A stretch of 64,000 nt of DNA from Rachycentron canadum (GCA_038496675.1 CM076671.1:4708358-4772357); one strand, 5' to 3'; positions 52,401 through 63,901 are shown, numbered from the stretch's first letter. The notes: generated from the letters alone by a model not told the origin. Numbers and translations: made by a program.

Positions 52401-54601
52401 AGTCAGAGAGCAACTCCATGTCCAAACACAAGTCTTCCTCCTCCTTCACTCCCTTCATTGACCCGCGCCTTCTTCAGATCTCTCCATCCAGCGGCAGCTC
52501 CCTCAACAACATGGGTAATTAAGAACCGCCGATGCTGATGACAGAAGCATGTTTGGGTTTTTTTTTTTTTTTTTTTCTAAAGGAAAGTTTTTATGACCAA
52601 GAGATGCTCCTACACACATTTTCTTTTTTTCCAGCATTAATGAGACATTTGTGTTGAAACCTGTGAGCTGATGTGAGGAGTCAGGTTGCTCGCTGTCTGG
52701 TGCCTTGTACCCTGTGTAAAAGATCCTCATAAATTAACGTAACGGCGGTATCCTGCCTGATGTGCACTTTCTCTGCCTCCCCCCACCCTCCAGCTGGATT
52801 TGGGCAGGATGGACGGCTGGTGGACCCGCTGAGGTCTGACCCATCCCGTAAAGGCTCAGTGGTCAATGTCAATCCGGTCAACACGCGCCCGCCGAGCGAT
52901 ACGCCAGAGATTCGCAAGTATAAGAAGAGGTTCAACTCTGAGATCCTGTGCGCTGCACTTTGGGGTGAGTGTATGTCGAGAATCGACGCGCGATGCGGTC
53001 GAGATGTGCTCACTTATCTACATATGCGCGTATGTGCGTGACTGTTCCAGGGGTAAACCTGCTGGTGGGGACAGAGAGCGGTCTGATGCTGCTGGACCGA
53101 AGCGGTCAGGGGAAGGTCTACCCCCTGATCAACCGGCGCCGCATTCAACAGATGGACGTCCTGGAGGGACTCAATGTCCTGGTCACCATATCAGGTGCAG
53201 TAAATGCGCTTCCACTGAACACAAATGTAATGTTTTGTTTGGTTTTTGTTTTCATCGTGCGTGGCCGTGACAAACGTGTGTATGGGGGGGGGGGGGGAGT
53301 GCGTTGATAGCCAAGTGTGAGGTAACTATTTCTCTCGCTGCTTCCTCTAAATTCCACCTCCCCCTCCCCGCAGGTAAAAAGAACAAGCTGCGAGTGTATT
53401 ACCTGTCGTGGCTTAGAAACAAGATTTTGCACAATGACCCTGAGGTGGAGAAGAAGCAGGGCTGGGTCAACGTGGGCGACCTGGAGGGCTGCGTCCACTA
53501 CAAAGTCGGTACGTGTCCTTATCTGTCGAAGAAAGATCGTTAAACCTGGAATGATCCCGTAGTCTGAATTTAGACGATGCTTTCGCTCACGATTGCCTCA
53601 CTTCTCCTTTTTATTCCAGTGAAGTATGAGAGGATTAAGTTCTTGGTGCTGGCCTTGAAGAATTCTGTGGAGGTGTATGCCTGGGCGCCCAAACCCTACC
53701 ACAAATTCATGGCCTTTAAGTCTTTTGGTGACCTGGTGCACAAACCTCTGCTGGTCGACCTGACGGTTGAGGAGGGTCAGAGGTTAAAGGTCATCTACGG
53801 CTCTTGCTCGGGCTTCCACGCTGTGGACGTGGACTCCGGTGCCGTCTACGACATCTACCTGCCCACACACGTAAGTGCTCAGCAGAGAGTCTAGAGGTGT
53901 CTCGTTTTTCATGCCGTTTACCCTCTTAACGGTGCTTGCCCCCCCTCCACCCCCCAGATCCAAACCAGCATTCAGTGCCACGCCATCATCATCTTGCCCA
54001 ACACTGATGGGATAGAGCTGCTGGTGTGTTACGAGGACGAGGGCGTCTACGTCAACACCTACGGGCGCATCACCAAGGATGTGGTGCTGCAGTGGGGAGA
54101 AATGCCGACTTCAGTGGGTAAGCGGGGCCGTTGGGAAAAACAGTGCGATCCTCTCCAGGAAGAGGGCTCAGTTTGACGCTTATCTGTGGTTTCTGCTGGG
54201 GAAACTGCGATGCATCTTAAAACTCCCCCTGTGTTTGCGCAGCCTACATTAGGTCAAACCAGATCATGGGCTGGGGTGAGAAGGCCATAGAGATCCGCTC
54301 TGTGGAGACAGGACACCTGGACGGTGTCTTCATGCACAAGAGAGCCCAGAGACTCAAGTTCCTTTGCGAGAGGAACGACAAGGTGAGAATACTCTACTCT
54401 TATTTCTCAGATTTGTCTTTATTTTGTTTGGGTCGCAGGGAGCCGCCACACGCTCTGACAACCTTTTATGAAATATCAGCCCACCCACTAGATTGTATAT
54501 TTTACCTTTGTCGTCAGGTCTTCTTCGCCTCTGTGCGCCCCGGAGGTGCCAGCCAGGTGTACTTCATGACCCTGGGGCGCTCCTCCCTTATGAGCTGGTA
54601 G
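24095..54601 (+). CDS. map4k4: Mitogen-activated protein kinase kinase kinase kinase 4 (HGK/NIK-type Ste20 kinase)
   Basis: GCK-IV Ser/Thr kinase acting upstream of JNK, in cytoskeletal, adhesion, Hippo-linked and inflammatory signalling. Thirty-one coding exons (24095-24151 to 54518-54601, stop TAG) join in frame to 4,485 nt, 1,494 aa if all are included. Order: kinase (about 25-289), acidic linker, Arg/Glu/Gln coiled coil (about 342-530), Pro/Ser-rich region, CNH domain (about 1190-1480). Visible residues: loop GNGTYG (32-37), Lys54, HRDIKGQN with Asp153, DFG (171-173), activation-loop Thr187, APE. The start [15 protein letters not shown] and [13 protein letters not shown] are MAP4K4-type; TNIK has MASDSPARSL and DVTGDEEEEIKQE. 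Neighbours rpl31 and chst10 also map near MAP4K4 in human. Intron 2 is 11 kb, while intron 5 is only 79 bp. Whether all middle exons occur in one transcript is unknown. Confidence 0.97.
28499..28514. repeat. 16-bp perfect palindrome in map4k4 intron 2
   Basis: AGTGCCATATGGCACT reads identically on both strands and contains a central CATATG E-box and split TGCC/GGCA half-sites. It lies in a GC-richer 270-bp island of the intron. It could bind a dimeric factor; no direct evidence. Confidence 0.6.
30087..30175. repeat. (GT)n-(GA)n microsatellite
   Basis: Uninterrupted GT run of roughly 39 units followed by a short GA run, in intron 2 of map4k4. Could adopt Z-DNA; likely polymorphic. Confidence 0.96.
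35694..39369 (+). other. map4k4: map4k4 intron 3
   Basis: 3.7-kb intron without a recognisable exon. It holds a (CA)n tract (about 36497-36519), a (CT)n tract (about 37387-37442) and a poly(T) run near 38330. Nothing else was assignable. Confidence 0.6.
42799..44937 (+). other. map4k4: map4k4 exons 12-15: coiled coil and long variable exon
   Basis: Exons 42799-43009, 43147-43308, 43662-43748 and 44476-44937. The first three and the start of the fourth code a highly charged Arg/Glu/Gln helix matching human MAP4K4 up to [11 protein letters not shown]. The rest of exon 15 (462 nt in all) is a Pro/Ser/Thr-rich stretch with no clear human counterpart by eye. Exons 13, 14 and 15 each start and end in phase 0, so skipping any one keeps the frame. 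Confidence 0.9.
46217..48476 (+). other. map4k4: map4k4 exons 16-18: proline/serine-rich linker
   Basis: Exons 46217-46369, 47550-47828 and 48376-48476. They code SH3-ligand-like proline stretches ([11 protein letters not shown]), a segment starting VQWSHLAAL and containing SFSEP that matches an alternatively used exon of MAP4K4/TNIK, and [15 protein letters not shown]. Exons 16 (153 nt) and 17 (279 nt) are symmetric phase 0-0 cassettes. Exon 17 also codes a run of six His. The flanking introns 44938-46216, 46370-47549 and 47829-48375 show no additional exon. Confidence 0.88.
48626..52514 (+). other. map4k4: map4k4 exons 19-24: serine-rich and acidic central region
   Basis: Exons 48626-48753, 48994-49088, 49930-50108, 50317-50425, 50840-51133 and 52397-52514. 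Conserved landmarks are [54 protein letters not shown] and [17 protein letters not shown]. Exon 23 (294 nt, phase 0-0) codes [17 protein letters not shown], which resembles the TNIK segment GFAGHINLPDLVQQSH, so this paralog-shared cassette is retained. It also carries long Ser runs. Confidence 0.9.
52794..54601 (+). other. map4k4: map4k4 exons 25-31: CNH (citron homology) domain
   Basis: Exons 52794-52964, 53051-53194, 53374-53508, 53620-53870, 53958-54117, 54243-54382 and 54518-54601. They code SVVNVNP, then the beta-propeller-like CNH domain from [13 protein letters not shown] to [12 protein letters not shown] and the stop. Known role: binding of small GTPases such as Rap2 and autoregulation. 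Very high identity to human; introns are compact, 79-180 bp here. Confidence 0.95.
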
Positions 54602-57290
54602 CCGACACCCCGCCAGCCAACACGATGACCGTATCCTTAGCAACGACCAACAGATGACGATTGTGACTATGACCGATGACAATGAACAAGAGAACAGCCT
54701 TGAGCGTGAGCCGGAGAAGCTTCTCTGCGGTTTACTCTCATGCGCTCTGGCAAACAAACCATGAATTGGACTGTAATCACGAAAAGAAGCAAGGGATGCG
54801 GGTGTGTGTGTCTGTTTGTTTTTTTGGGGGGGTGGGTGGGGGTGGGGAGGCGTGTTCTGTTCACGTGCAGTGTCACAAGTCCACCGAGCGTACCAAGTAA
54901 ACTATACTACGACGACAGAAACCCCCACGAGCCTCCAGGCTCCTCTCACTCCAGCCTTGTAGCCCAACTTTTGAGCTGAACCCACTCCTCCCCTTCCTCT
55001 GCAGGACGTGGGATCTGTTGCCTGTTGATGGTAAATCTTTTAATGTGTCATAGTAAATCTTTGCATCACGTATGTGTGTGAATAGAGGAAAACACTGAGC
55101 ATGTGAATGACTGACAAAGTGTGTTTGTCTGAAGGGATGAGAGGAGGTCAAACGTGGCCATTGCTGTATTGAAGAAGGCAAATAGTGTATGCGCCACACC
55201 TTGAGTTGAAGCGTTCGCGGCCGTGTTTAGTCCAGGTCCCGTTTGGGTGAATGGAACTCCCTAACCCTCCGCGATAGATTTCCACGTCAAGCACGTCACG
55301 AAACACTAGTTTGCAGTCACAGTTTTACTCCCGTAAACAATGCTTGACTTGTAAATCTGCCTTCTTCACTTTTTTGCCTTCTCCTCCTCAAAGTGAAGAT
55401 TTATTTTTTAAGGGACCTTCTGGATATATCCTTTAAAAACAGGGTACTGGATATCAGCTTGTACATACTAATTACATCAACCTTGCGGGCTTTAGACTCT
55501 CCTGGGTTTAACTTCTCAGCTTTTACCACATTGCCTCACGTACTGTAGGTTATGTCGAGACAGAAGTAGCCCTGTTTATGACAGCATGTTGCTTTGGTGT
55601 TATTAACAAAGGTCTCCCCAGTTTTGAATACACTGTATATTTTGTATGTGACTTGCTGCACATAAATAAAGCATAAGAACACGGGACACACCTGTAGATG
55701 AGTTTTAAAGGAAGAATCCACCTTATTTATGGTCAATATGTGATATTTTGTCAAGGCTTTCCAGGTTGTTTTGCGATGAAGCGTTGCAATTTCTGTGGTC
55801 AGCTGCTTTGTCGACCACCGAACAACGAAATCGACCCAGAAATGTGAGGTTCATTTCCAATTGCTGTCTTTTTTTTCCCTTCTTCTTCTTCTTCGTCAGG
55901 TGGATTTTTCCTTTAACGTAAGTCATAAGTAGGGCTAGGATAAACTGTGAATTAGACGTGCAGAATTAGCGGGTGGCCTTTAACGTAGCACGGAGGCCGG
56001 TGGGCAGCAGTGACAGTAAGGGAATGAAGGCAGCGTGCACAGAGGTCACTGAAATGGGTTGACAAGAGGCTTTGAACGTCGCACTTGGACGACTTGAAAG
56101 GGCCTCAAGGTAATGGAAACGGCTCAAAATCCTCTGTGAATGGTGAAAAACATTTGGATTTTGTGACTAGTCTGAAGCAGCCACGCGATTGAATATTGGA
56201 CCTGTTTATTTTTTTGTTCTTTTATTTTGACAGTTTCGGGCTACAGACAGGCAGTTAGTTTACACAGAGCCCAGTCTGGGTTGAAGGGACAAATATGCTA
56301 CTTTAACTTGACCATCACGCCATCCCAGAGTTGTATTTTTCTTTCTCCGTTTTATTTGATGATTTTTCCTCACTCACTCTCCGAAACCCGAACGACAAGG
56401 CAAGACTTGTCTGTCACTTCACATTAAGACGGTCTCATTTCACTGTTAAAATGTCAAACCCATCCTGTGGCTGTGCGCATGTCTGAATGGAGAAAAAAAA
56501 AAAAGGTTGACAACGGGACTGACATCTGCAAGATTTCACTCCTTTAACGTAACCTCGACTCTCCGGTACTGCTCTCGGTTAGGGTGGTGCCTTCACGGTC
56601 TGAAGGAGGGGCACGCTGAGAGCTAGGGAACATGGGATATGAGAGGCTTTCACTGTCCATCGTCTGTGAGAAGCTGGGAAGGGAAAAAAAAAAAAACCCC
56701 ACACGTTGTAATAGTGTTAAAAAAAACCACTTCAGATGGCGTGAACCGAGCGGCATATTTTTTAACTTGGACTTAGTTTTTAGTCTCGTTTCTGCATTTT
56801 TTCTTATGTAACCCTTCAGATAAGTATGCGACTGCAGTGGTTTCTAAATTTAATGCACACCTTATGTTGAAAATGTTTACAGAAGCAATTGTTTTGTTAA
56901 ACCAATGTGCATCGATATGAATATTTATGGTTTATTTTGAGGGCAGTTTTCCCCGTTTTGTATTTTGTATTATTCCCTTTTTGTACTATCATTTAGACGT
57001 TTGTGTACAGGAGTAATCGACCTTTGCTCACGTTAAGAAAGACGCAAGTCCAGAGTGTGATTTCACCGATTCCCCGACTTCCCGCACAGAGCAGTGTGCG
57101 CGTGGCCGCGTGGCCGCGTGGGTCAAATGTTTTCTACCTGTCAGGTGACATGTTTCCGCTCAAACGTCTCTCTGCCACGCCTCTAATTTATGTTCTCTCT
57201 GTGTGTACTATGGGAATTACTGTATTTTCCTGAAGGTCTTTTTATTTTATTTTTTTTTCCATTGAATAAAATCAGAAGTAATTTACCGTG
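54602..57290 (+). other. map4k4: map4k4 3' UTR with two candidate polyA sites
   Basis: Noncoding sequence after the TAG. AATAAA occurs at 55665-55670 and 57265-57270, predicting 3' UTRs of about 1.1 and 2.7 kb. The stretch 56800-57000 is AT-rich and fluent, of the sort seen in conserved distal 3' UTRs, and the window has no splice signals here that would imply another gene. Transcript data are needed to fix the end. Confidence 0.6.
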
Positions 57291-58850
57291 TGGCGTCTTT
57301 ATTTTATTTGTAATAGAGAATTGACGCTGCCTTATACGTGAATACATATGTCGGTGAAGAAAACATCCCTGTGTCCAGACCACCATTAAAACCTGACTGA
57401 GCCACAGCAAAGGAAAAAGTCGACCCTTCGTCCTATATAATTTCTCCACAAGATGGCGCCGCTGCGCGCTTCACTGGGCGTTACCCAATAAGGTAATGTG
57501 TGCGCATTTACTCCTTATTTATGTATTTGTTAATGTATTTAGCGAGAAAGAAAGGAAAGGAGAAATGGGACAAATCACTTTATTTATAATTGACTTATTT
57601 TAAAATACGTATGTCTGTCGAGTTGTGATTGTTGTAATACCTGAATTTTGTATACGTTTAAAGTGATCAGAAAAAGCAAATAATTAAAAAAAAAAAAAAA
57701 AAGTTTAGAAAAGCTGGTCCGCTCGCGGCGTACGTCCCGTGACGCAACTTCCTGTGAGATGCGACTCTTTCTACACTTTGTCCTTTGGTTTCCTCTGAAA
57801 TCTTTCTAATTTTACCGCGGATGAGTAAATAGTCGGCGTCTGTCAGATTAGTGTCAGCGGGGCTGTTATCTGCCCCCCCCAAATCTCGGCCCCTTTATAT
57901 TGTGTGCTCCTCCGCAGCAGCATGGCCCTAATTTCTAAATCCAATCTGAGACTTGCATGTCGACTAGAAGACGGCGAAGTCTTGAAATGGTCCGGACGCT
58001 GCAGATAGAAAATCACAGAAAATGCGACCACACGACACCGATCTTGTCTTCGGTCCCCTCCCTGGTTTCCTGCCCATATCGGCTCAGACTTTCGGGCTGA
58101 TTTGACGACGTGAAGCTCTTAATGGACTTGGCCCTTCACACGTGTCTGACCTCCTTTATAAAACGAGGTGTTGTACCTATGCGTCAATGAACCAGTCGAG
58201 CCTGGTCCTGCAGCTGAGACCATTGTACAAGTTCTGCATCTCTGTAACTGATGAGGCCAGGCTGTGCGTCCTCTCCTCCTCCTCCCCCACCGCCCCTGTG
58301 ATCCTGCTTCAACACCTGCTGCTGGTATATTTAATGTAATTAATAAAAATAAAAATAATGACATTACCATAATAATTTTATTATACTTCCATATGTTGTA
58401 GCATTACAGTTACCGCTAACGCCGCTGTCGTTGCTACAATTACTGTATATTATTTGTGTGTGTTTGTGTGTGTAAATCATTTCACTGAGCTCTAATTACA
58501 AAGAGTGTTTTTGTTGTGAACCGGCCTCTTAATAAAAAGTGACTTGACCTAAAGCTCGCGTCGACGCGTCGCACTGTGGTTTCCTGTTTCCTGTTTCCAA
58601 AAACGTTGAACAAGGGGTTGCGAGCATTATCGCAAACTTTATTGAAGCCAGACGGTGAATTGGGAAAACAGGATGTAAAATGCAGGGCACGTCGGTTTGA
58701 GTATAACTTCCGGGAATCGCGGTTCCGTCTATTTCACGTCAAGGTGACAATATATGTACAAACCGGACCGCGGGAAGTTGTGTTGAAAGACTTAGGGTTA
58801 TACAGATTGTGTCACGGAGCAATTCCGACCTAGGATGAGTTAAGCGTTGT
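57291..58850. other. Region downstream of map4k4, no gene recognised
   Basis: Contains a YY1-like AAGATGGCGCC (about 57452-57462), a poly(A) run near 57687-57703, CpG-bearing sequence at 57715-58040, and AATAAA motifs near 58340 and 58530. Only short ORFs without family resemblance are present on either strand. A noncoding transcript or a promoter is possible, but neither is shown. Confidence 0.4.
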
Positions 58851-58859
58851 TATTTCACT

Positions 58860-59076
58860 GCTTGAAATTGTAGCCGAGCCACGCGTTTGCTCTTGTTTTG
58901 AAACGCTTTGAGAGCGGAAGTAGCGGCGTCACTCTCTTCAAATTGACGCAGCCTGGCTGGGTCACGCTGCAATCCGGCCGGATGTTTTGCGTCGCCAGTA
59001 TGTGATGGGAATATTTGCTCCGAGCTTCTTTTTCTTCTCCCCCCCGTCCAGGAGCTAAACGCGCGGCTCTGACCAG
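58860..59076 (+). promoter_or_regulatory. Candidate CpG-island promoter and noncoding first exon
   Basis: CpG-rich sequence ending in a strong donor: CTCTGACCAG then gtgagtac, so the exon would end at 59076. No start codon opens a plausible protein before the donor. The gene it would belong to lies beyond the window, if it exists; the name cannot be determined. Confidence 0.4.
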
Positions 59077-61400
59077 GTGAGTACCCGCCCACCGTGTTAG
59101 CCGAGCGGACTTGTTTGTTGGGGGAGCCGCAGGTCGGCGCGGTGGGAAGCTGCAGGGAGGTCGTGACGGTGTTGGTTTGCAGTGACCGTGCACGCCCCTG
59201 CGCGCTCCCCAAAATCTCCGGTGTAGTTGTGGGTAGACGGTCGCCCCGTCGACAGGCTGGACGGGGCTGCAGCTGGGCCGCTTGTCGCGCCGTTGCCTGT
59301 AAATACTGTAAAGTGTCAATCGGAACGAGAGGAGGAGGCAGTTTGTTGTTGGTGCAGCCGGGGAGGCCCGAGCAAAACACGGGCTCCCGCTCGTTGTCGG
59401 CTCCGCGACGGGCTGCGGAGACTCGGGCTGTGTTTTCCACCTGTCTGGCTCTGGTTGGTGCTGAGGATCAGAGCAGTTGAGGCTTTTGGTGGGAAGATGG
59501 GGGGGGCCTGCCTGTCACCACCCCACGAGGCATTTATTCCACCCTCTGCTTTAACTTCCCCCCCCCCCCCCCTTTTCCAAAACTTAAAGCTTGAGCTCGC
59601 TCCCGGAGCTACACGGTGTGATCGTTCATAACGGTCACTCGTTTTTTAATTTTTAATGACTTGACTTTGGTGCATGTGGCCTTTGGCTCCATCAGTTGAC
59701 TTTTCCGTGGTGGAAGTATTGACGTGAAGGACACGCTCGTGCGGCGCGCGCACCCTGAGGTGGTGCACGTCGCCGTGACACCCTGACTCGACGTACGCCG
59801 GCTGTGTTGTTGCTGTGTCCAGGGTCAGAGGCCTCTTCCTGCCGCCGAGACATGATGATGAGACGCTGAAACGTTGGGACCAAGTGGGAGCAACGCAAAC
59901 TGTTGATACTTTGCAGAGTGTGAAATAGAGACTGGGCAGTTTATTGAAGCTGCCGTCAGTGACGGATGGTACCGAAGTGTCTGTGCTGGTGGTGGGTTGG
60001 TGCTGAGCTCACGGGATAATTGTTATTATTGTTGTTGTTATTGTTATTATTGTTGTTGTTATTGTTACCGCACGTTATTAAGTAAAGAAGAAAAGAATTA
60101 ATGTCCTTTGTTGTTTTGCTGCTTTGCCCCTGCTTTCTCCTCTGTAAACTGCTCTGAATGTAGTGTTGTGTCAAATGGAATAAAGAAACACAATCATAGC
60201 ACTAATTGTTGGAAACACGCCGTTAGTAAAGTGTGTTGGTGTATTCAGTGTCCTCGGTGTCCAAAGAGGAGAAGCGATCATCCTGTTGCTGGGAGCAGCA
60301 CGCACACACACAGACACACACACACACACACACAGACACAGACAGACAGAGGGGAGCTCTGTCCACCATCTGTCGCAGCAAACAGGTGTGTGTCTGTGTG
60401 TGTGTGCAGCGCTGCAGGTCAGCTGCCTCATCGCTGTTATCTGACTCGGCAAAGCTCAGTCGGTTGTTTCACCTTTATTTGAGTTGGGGAGTGGAAGGAG
60501 AACAGAAAGTGAAACACGCAAAGTTTGTGTCACTCACTTCCTGCTGCCGAGGTAAATCGTGCTGGATGTGTAGCTGGATGTGTAGCTGGATGTGTGTGTT
60601 TTTGAAGTGGATGTTTGTGTTGGCTTCAGACTCGGTCCTGGGATCGGACAGTAAACACTTGGAATTTGGCAAATGAGCACGCGGAAGCTGCCGCGGGGTT
60701 GTGTTGTGCACGTGTTTTTTGTTATTGTAGTATTTGATTCGTGTATGTGTGGATACGCGGAGTGAAGTGAGTGACAAACTGGCAGATGAACGAATAACGG
60801 TTCGTTCGTCCTCGTGAGGGTGACGTTGATGTTTAAAGCAGAGGAAACAGTAAAGGTTGGACTGTTTTGTTCGGGACGAAATGAATCATGACTGTTGTTG
60901 TGGATGGTTGAGTGTGAGCGCGTGTCCACTGTGAATCAGCTGTCACGGACAAACGTCGTTAACAGAGACACGATGGTGAATGAAACGCCTCACAGATCAG
61001 GTGATGGACCCTCGGTGCTTGTGTTTGTTTGCGCGTGTGGCGGGAGGCTGAATGTCCGTGCCTTTCGGAGCGTTGACCGGAAGCTTTGGACCGGAGCAGA
61101 CAAAGGTCAACGGTGCCGCGGGTGCAGATGTTCCTGAGCGCGCGTTACAACCGTTCACGCGTCGCCGCGTGAACGTTTGGCTCCGGAGGCCATGTGTTGC
61201 TGTTGTGTTTGGGATGCGTGGAGATGCCAAAGTGCTCAGCTGTGGTATTGGACGACTTTGACGTCATGTGAGTGCTTCCGACTCATCTGCTCTAAGTGTG
61301 AGGGACAGGTCCCCTCCTCGTACTCATGTGGACAGAAAGGTTTTTGACGCTTTCTCCTCTTTACTCTAGCAGCGTGTTAAAGGCCAGGCCAGTGTTTTCT
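59077..61400. other. GC-rich probable intron or intergenic DNA
   Basis: Consists of CpG-bearing sequence, a poly(C) run near 59562, a duplicated ATT/GTT-rich 21-bp unit (about 60018-60066), a (CA)n-type tract (about 60300-60350) and short tandem copies of AGCTGGATGTGT (about 60560-60600). No supported coding exon. Confidence 0.4.
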
Positions 61401-61406
61401 TTCTGT

Positions 61407-61450
61407 CAGAGCCCCCGGCGGCCCCCGGCGGCCCCCGGCGGCCCCCGGCC
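61407..61450. repeat. 10-bp GC-only tandem repeat
   Basis: About four copies of CCCCCGGCGG in direct tandem, at the upstream edge of the CpG-rich block. Could form G-rich secondary structure on the minus strand. Confidence 0.85.
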
Positions 61451-61479
61451 CGACACAAAGAGAGGCGAGTGACTGTGGC

Positions 61480-61961
61480 GCTGTGTCGCCAGGTGTTGTC
61501 CTTTGCTGCCCTGGGCTGTAATAGCAGCGGCCCTCACAGTGCAGCTGCCCTCCCCGGCCTCCCATTGTGTAGCTCCATTGTCGGGGCCCCCACTCCGGTC
61601 GATTCATCGGCCACACGGGGGAAGCCCTTTCAGCCCGAGGAGAGGAGCGTGTGCGCGTGCGCCGGTGCTCGTTGAGTACGCGTGCCTCGGGGAAAGCGGG
61701 TGTCGCAGGCGTTTGCCCACAGCCCCTCCCCTCGTCTCCGCGTGTCATTGTAAGGCCGCCGCCTTGCGATTGGAGGAGAGGCGGCCGCTGCGGACGAGGG
61801 AGCGGCAGACATTGTCGCTCCATCTGTTGTGCCACTCATTGTCCAACTTGGCTGCTTGTGGAGGACGGGACGCGGAGACACGGAGGCCAGAGGCGCAGTT
61901 GGACGCACTTTACCTGCAGTTAAGACAACTCCCCCCCCCCCCCCACAACCACCACCACCAC

Positions 61962-61996
<35 letters not shown>

Positions 61997-62108
61997 CCAC
62001 CCCGGCCCGGGCGTAGCTGCTGTGGGACTAGTTTTTCCCTCTGTTTTCCAAGGATTTGAATATGCAGCTGTTTCTGTTCTTCACTGTTTGTTGATCTTTT
62101 GAGGCCCG
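61480..62108 (+). promoter_or_regulatory. Second candidate CpG-rich promoter and 5' exon
   Basis: CpG-rich block with an inverted CCAAT box (GCGATTGG, near 61767-61774), five CATTGT motifs, a C-run/CAC/CAG tract, and a strong donor GAGGCCCG then gtgagtg (exon end 62108). An ATG near 62061 opens only ten codons before a stop, consistent with untranslated leader. It may be an alternative first exon of the same downstream gene as the 59076 donor. Confidence 0.4.
61931..61996. repeat. Poly(C)-(CAC)n-(CAG)n compound repeat
   Basis: Fourteen-base C run, then CAC units, then about ten CAG units. It could code His/Gln runs in one frame, but no supported coding sequence covers it; it more probably sits in an untranslated exon. 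Confidence 0.9.
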
Positions 62109-62620
62109 GTGAGTGTAATGAAGTGTGTGTGTGTGTGTGTGTTGAAGGCTGAAACTTTTGTGTTGAGCTTTGTTTGAAGTAGAAGGGCCAGTGTATGTGG
62201 CGGCTGTGGTTTGTTGTCCCGCCGTGTCACCGGGCCGCAGCGGCGGACCTCGGTCAAGTCCCTCAAGTTGCTGGATGAGCTCGAATCGAAAGGAGATGAA
62301 GCGCGTTCGTGGTTTTGGTTGTAAAACGTTGCGCAGCGGAGTTGAAGAAGCTGAATAACACGGGACACGGTGGTTAAAGTCACATCCGCACCTGCTTCAA
62401 GTGTGTGGCTGCGGTGGTTTGGTAGAAAAGGGTGTCCTGTGTGGATGTGGAGCTGGTCTGAGGAGGGGGGGGGGCTCAGTGCTGTTTTTGGGGGAGGAAA
62501 CAATAAGCGAGCTTCTTTTATTTTTTGTTTTATCTGGGTCACTGGAGGCTTGAGGAAGCAAGAAGCGCTTTGGCTTCAGATGTTGTCCTCGGAAAGCGTG
62601 TGTGATAGTGTGCATCTCGC

Positions 62621-62622
<2 letters not shown>

Positions 62623-62692
<70 letters not shown>
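62623..62692. repeat. (TG)n microsatellite
   Basis: About 35 uninterrupted TG units. All short ORFs drawn through it (Cys-Val or His-Thr repeats) are artefacts. Confidence 0.96.
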
Positions 62693-62697
<5 letters not shown>

Positions 62698-63857
62698 AAA
62701 GGGGAGACACTGGTTGCAAGTGCCGCTCAGCAGACATCTGTTGCCCTGCTGCTGGCGGGGAAAGTGTAGCGCGCCATCTAGATGTAGCAACAGACACACA
62801 CACACACACACAGTTAACCCCCCCCCCCGGCTGAATAATGTGCCTGGGACAGCCCTCTTATTACAATAAGTTTTGCACAGTGTCCTCCCTGTGCCCCCTC
62901 TCAGAGACTAAAGTCTTTACGTCCCATCCCCCATTGCACACAGTTACACAAAGCTCCCACATCCAAAGAGTGTGTTACATATTCATTACTGGCTCTATCA
63001 AAGCTGGCAGTGCTGCTGGAGTGTGCGTGCGTGCGTGCGTGCGTGCGAGCGAGCGCGCGCTGACCGGCTGATGTTTTGAAAGATGCACTCACTGAGGCCG
63101 GAGGTCTGGAGCTGGTGTGATGAGGTTGTTGTTCTGTTGGTCCGTTAGGGTTTGAGGATCCCACAATGGTGTGAGTGAGTGAATGAATGAATGGAGTTGG
63201 ATCACAGTAGAAGATGAGTTTATGTAATTATAAGTATGAAAAGAGTTTTTAAAATAAGTTATAAAAGCTGTTGTTGTTGTTGTTGTTGTTGTTGTGGTGG
63301 TGGTGCTTTGTAAAGATAGTAACAAGTTTAAAAGTGGTCAATGTGATTGTGATGCAGTTGCATCACAGATTATTATAGCAATAAGTGTTGATAATAATCT
63401 GCATCCGTTTGGATTAAAATGTGCTCATTTGAATCTTCAAGTGTAGCGATGAATAATTAGTCTGACCAATAAAGAGCTAGTGGTGGTGATAGTAATAATG
63501 ATAATAATAATAATAATAATCAGAGTAATTGTTAGTGACTGGCCGTAGACGAGATTGGTGCGGAAATGGTGAAGAAGACTGGATTATTCAGCAGAGCTGT
63601 GAGTGGATCCCCTCGACTAGAGGTTCAGTGTTGTAGGTATTTGTCTGTGATGTTGATGATGATGATGATGATGATGAGGAGGAGGAGCTGCGTGGTCCCG
63701 GATTAGCCTGGGTTATGTGTTGCAGTAGTTTTGACTCCTAGTGCCAGTGTGTAGACTTTCAATATGTAGTGGCAAACCGTGTGGACTGGAGGTGGAAGAA
63801 GGTGAGTCTCGGTGTTTGTGGTGTTGATGACAGATCCCGGTGTGAGTGGATTGGAGG

Positions 63858-63901
63858 TTGTTTGTTTGTTTGTTTGTTTGTTTGTTTGTTTGTTTGTTTG
63901 T
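63858..63901. repeat. (GTTT)n microsatellite
   Basis: Around eleven tandem GTTT units near the window end. Confidence 0.95.

Noticed and set aside
24095..54601. Assignment of the large kinase gene as TNIK or MINK1
   Set aside because: The N terminus [15 protein letters not shown] and the [13 protein letters not shown] segment are MAP4K4-specific, and the rpl31/chst10 neighbourhood matches MAP4K4 at human 2q11.
58850..59440. 196-codon minus-strand ORF
   Set aside because: CpG-island sequence is poor in stop codons; composition is Arg/Ala/Pro-rich without a recognisable domain, and it crosses the strong + strand donor at 59076.
61503..62102. 199-codon + strand ORF with His and Gln runs
   Set aside because: The runs come from CAC/CAG microsatellites in a CpG-rich leader; the rest matches no family and the ORF stops just before the splice donor.
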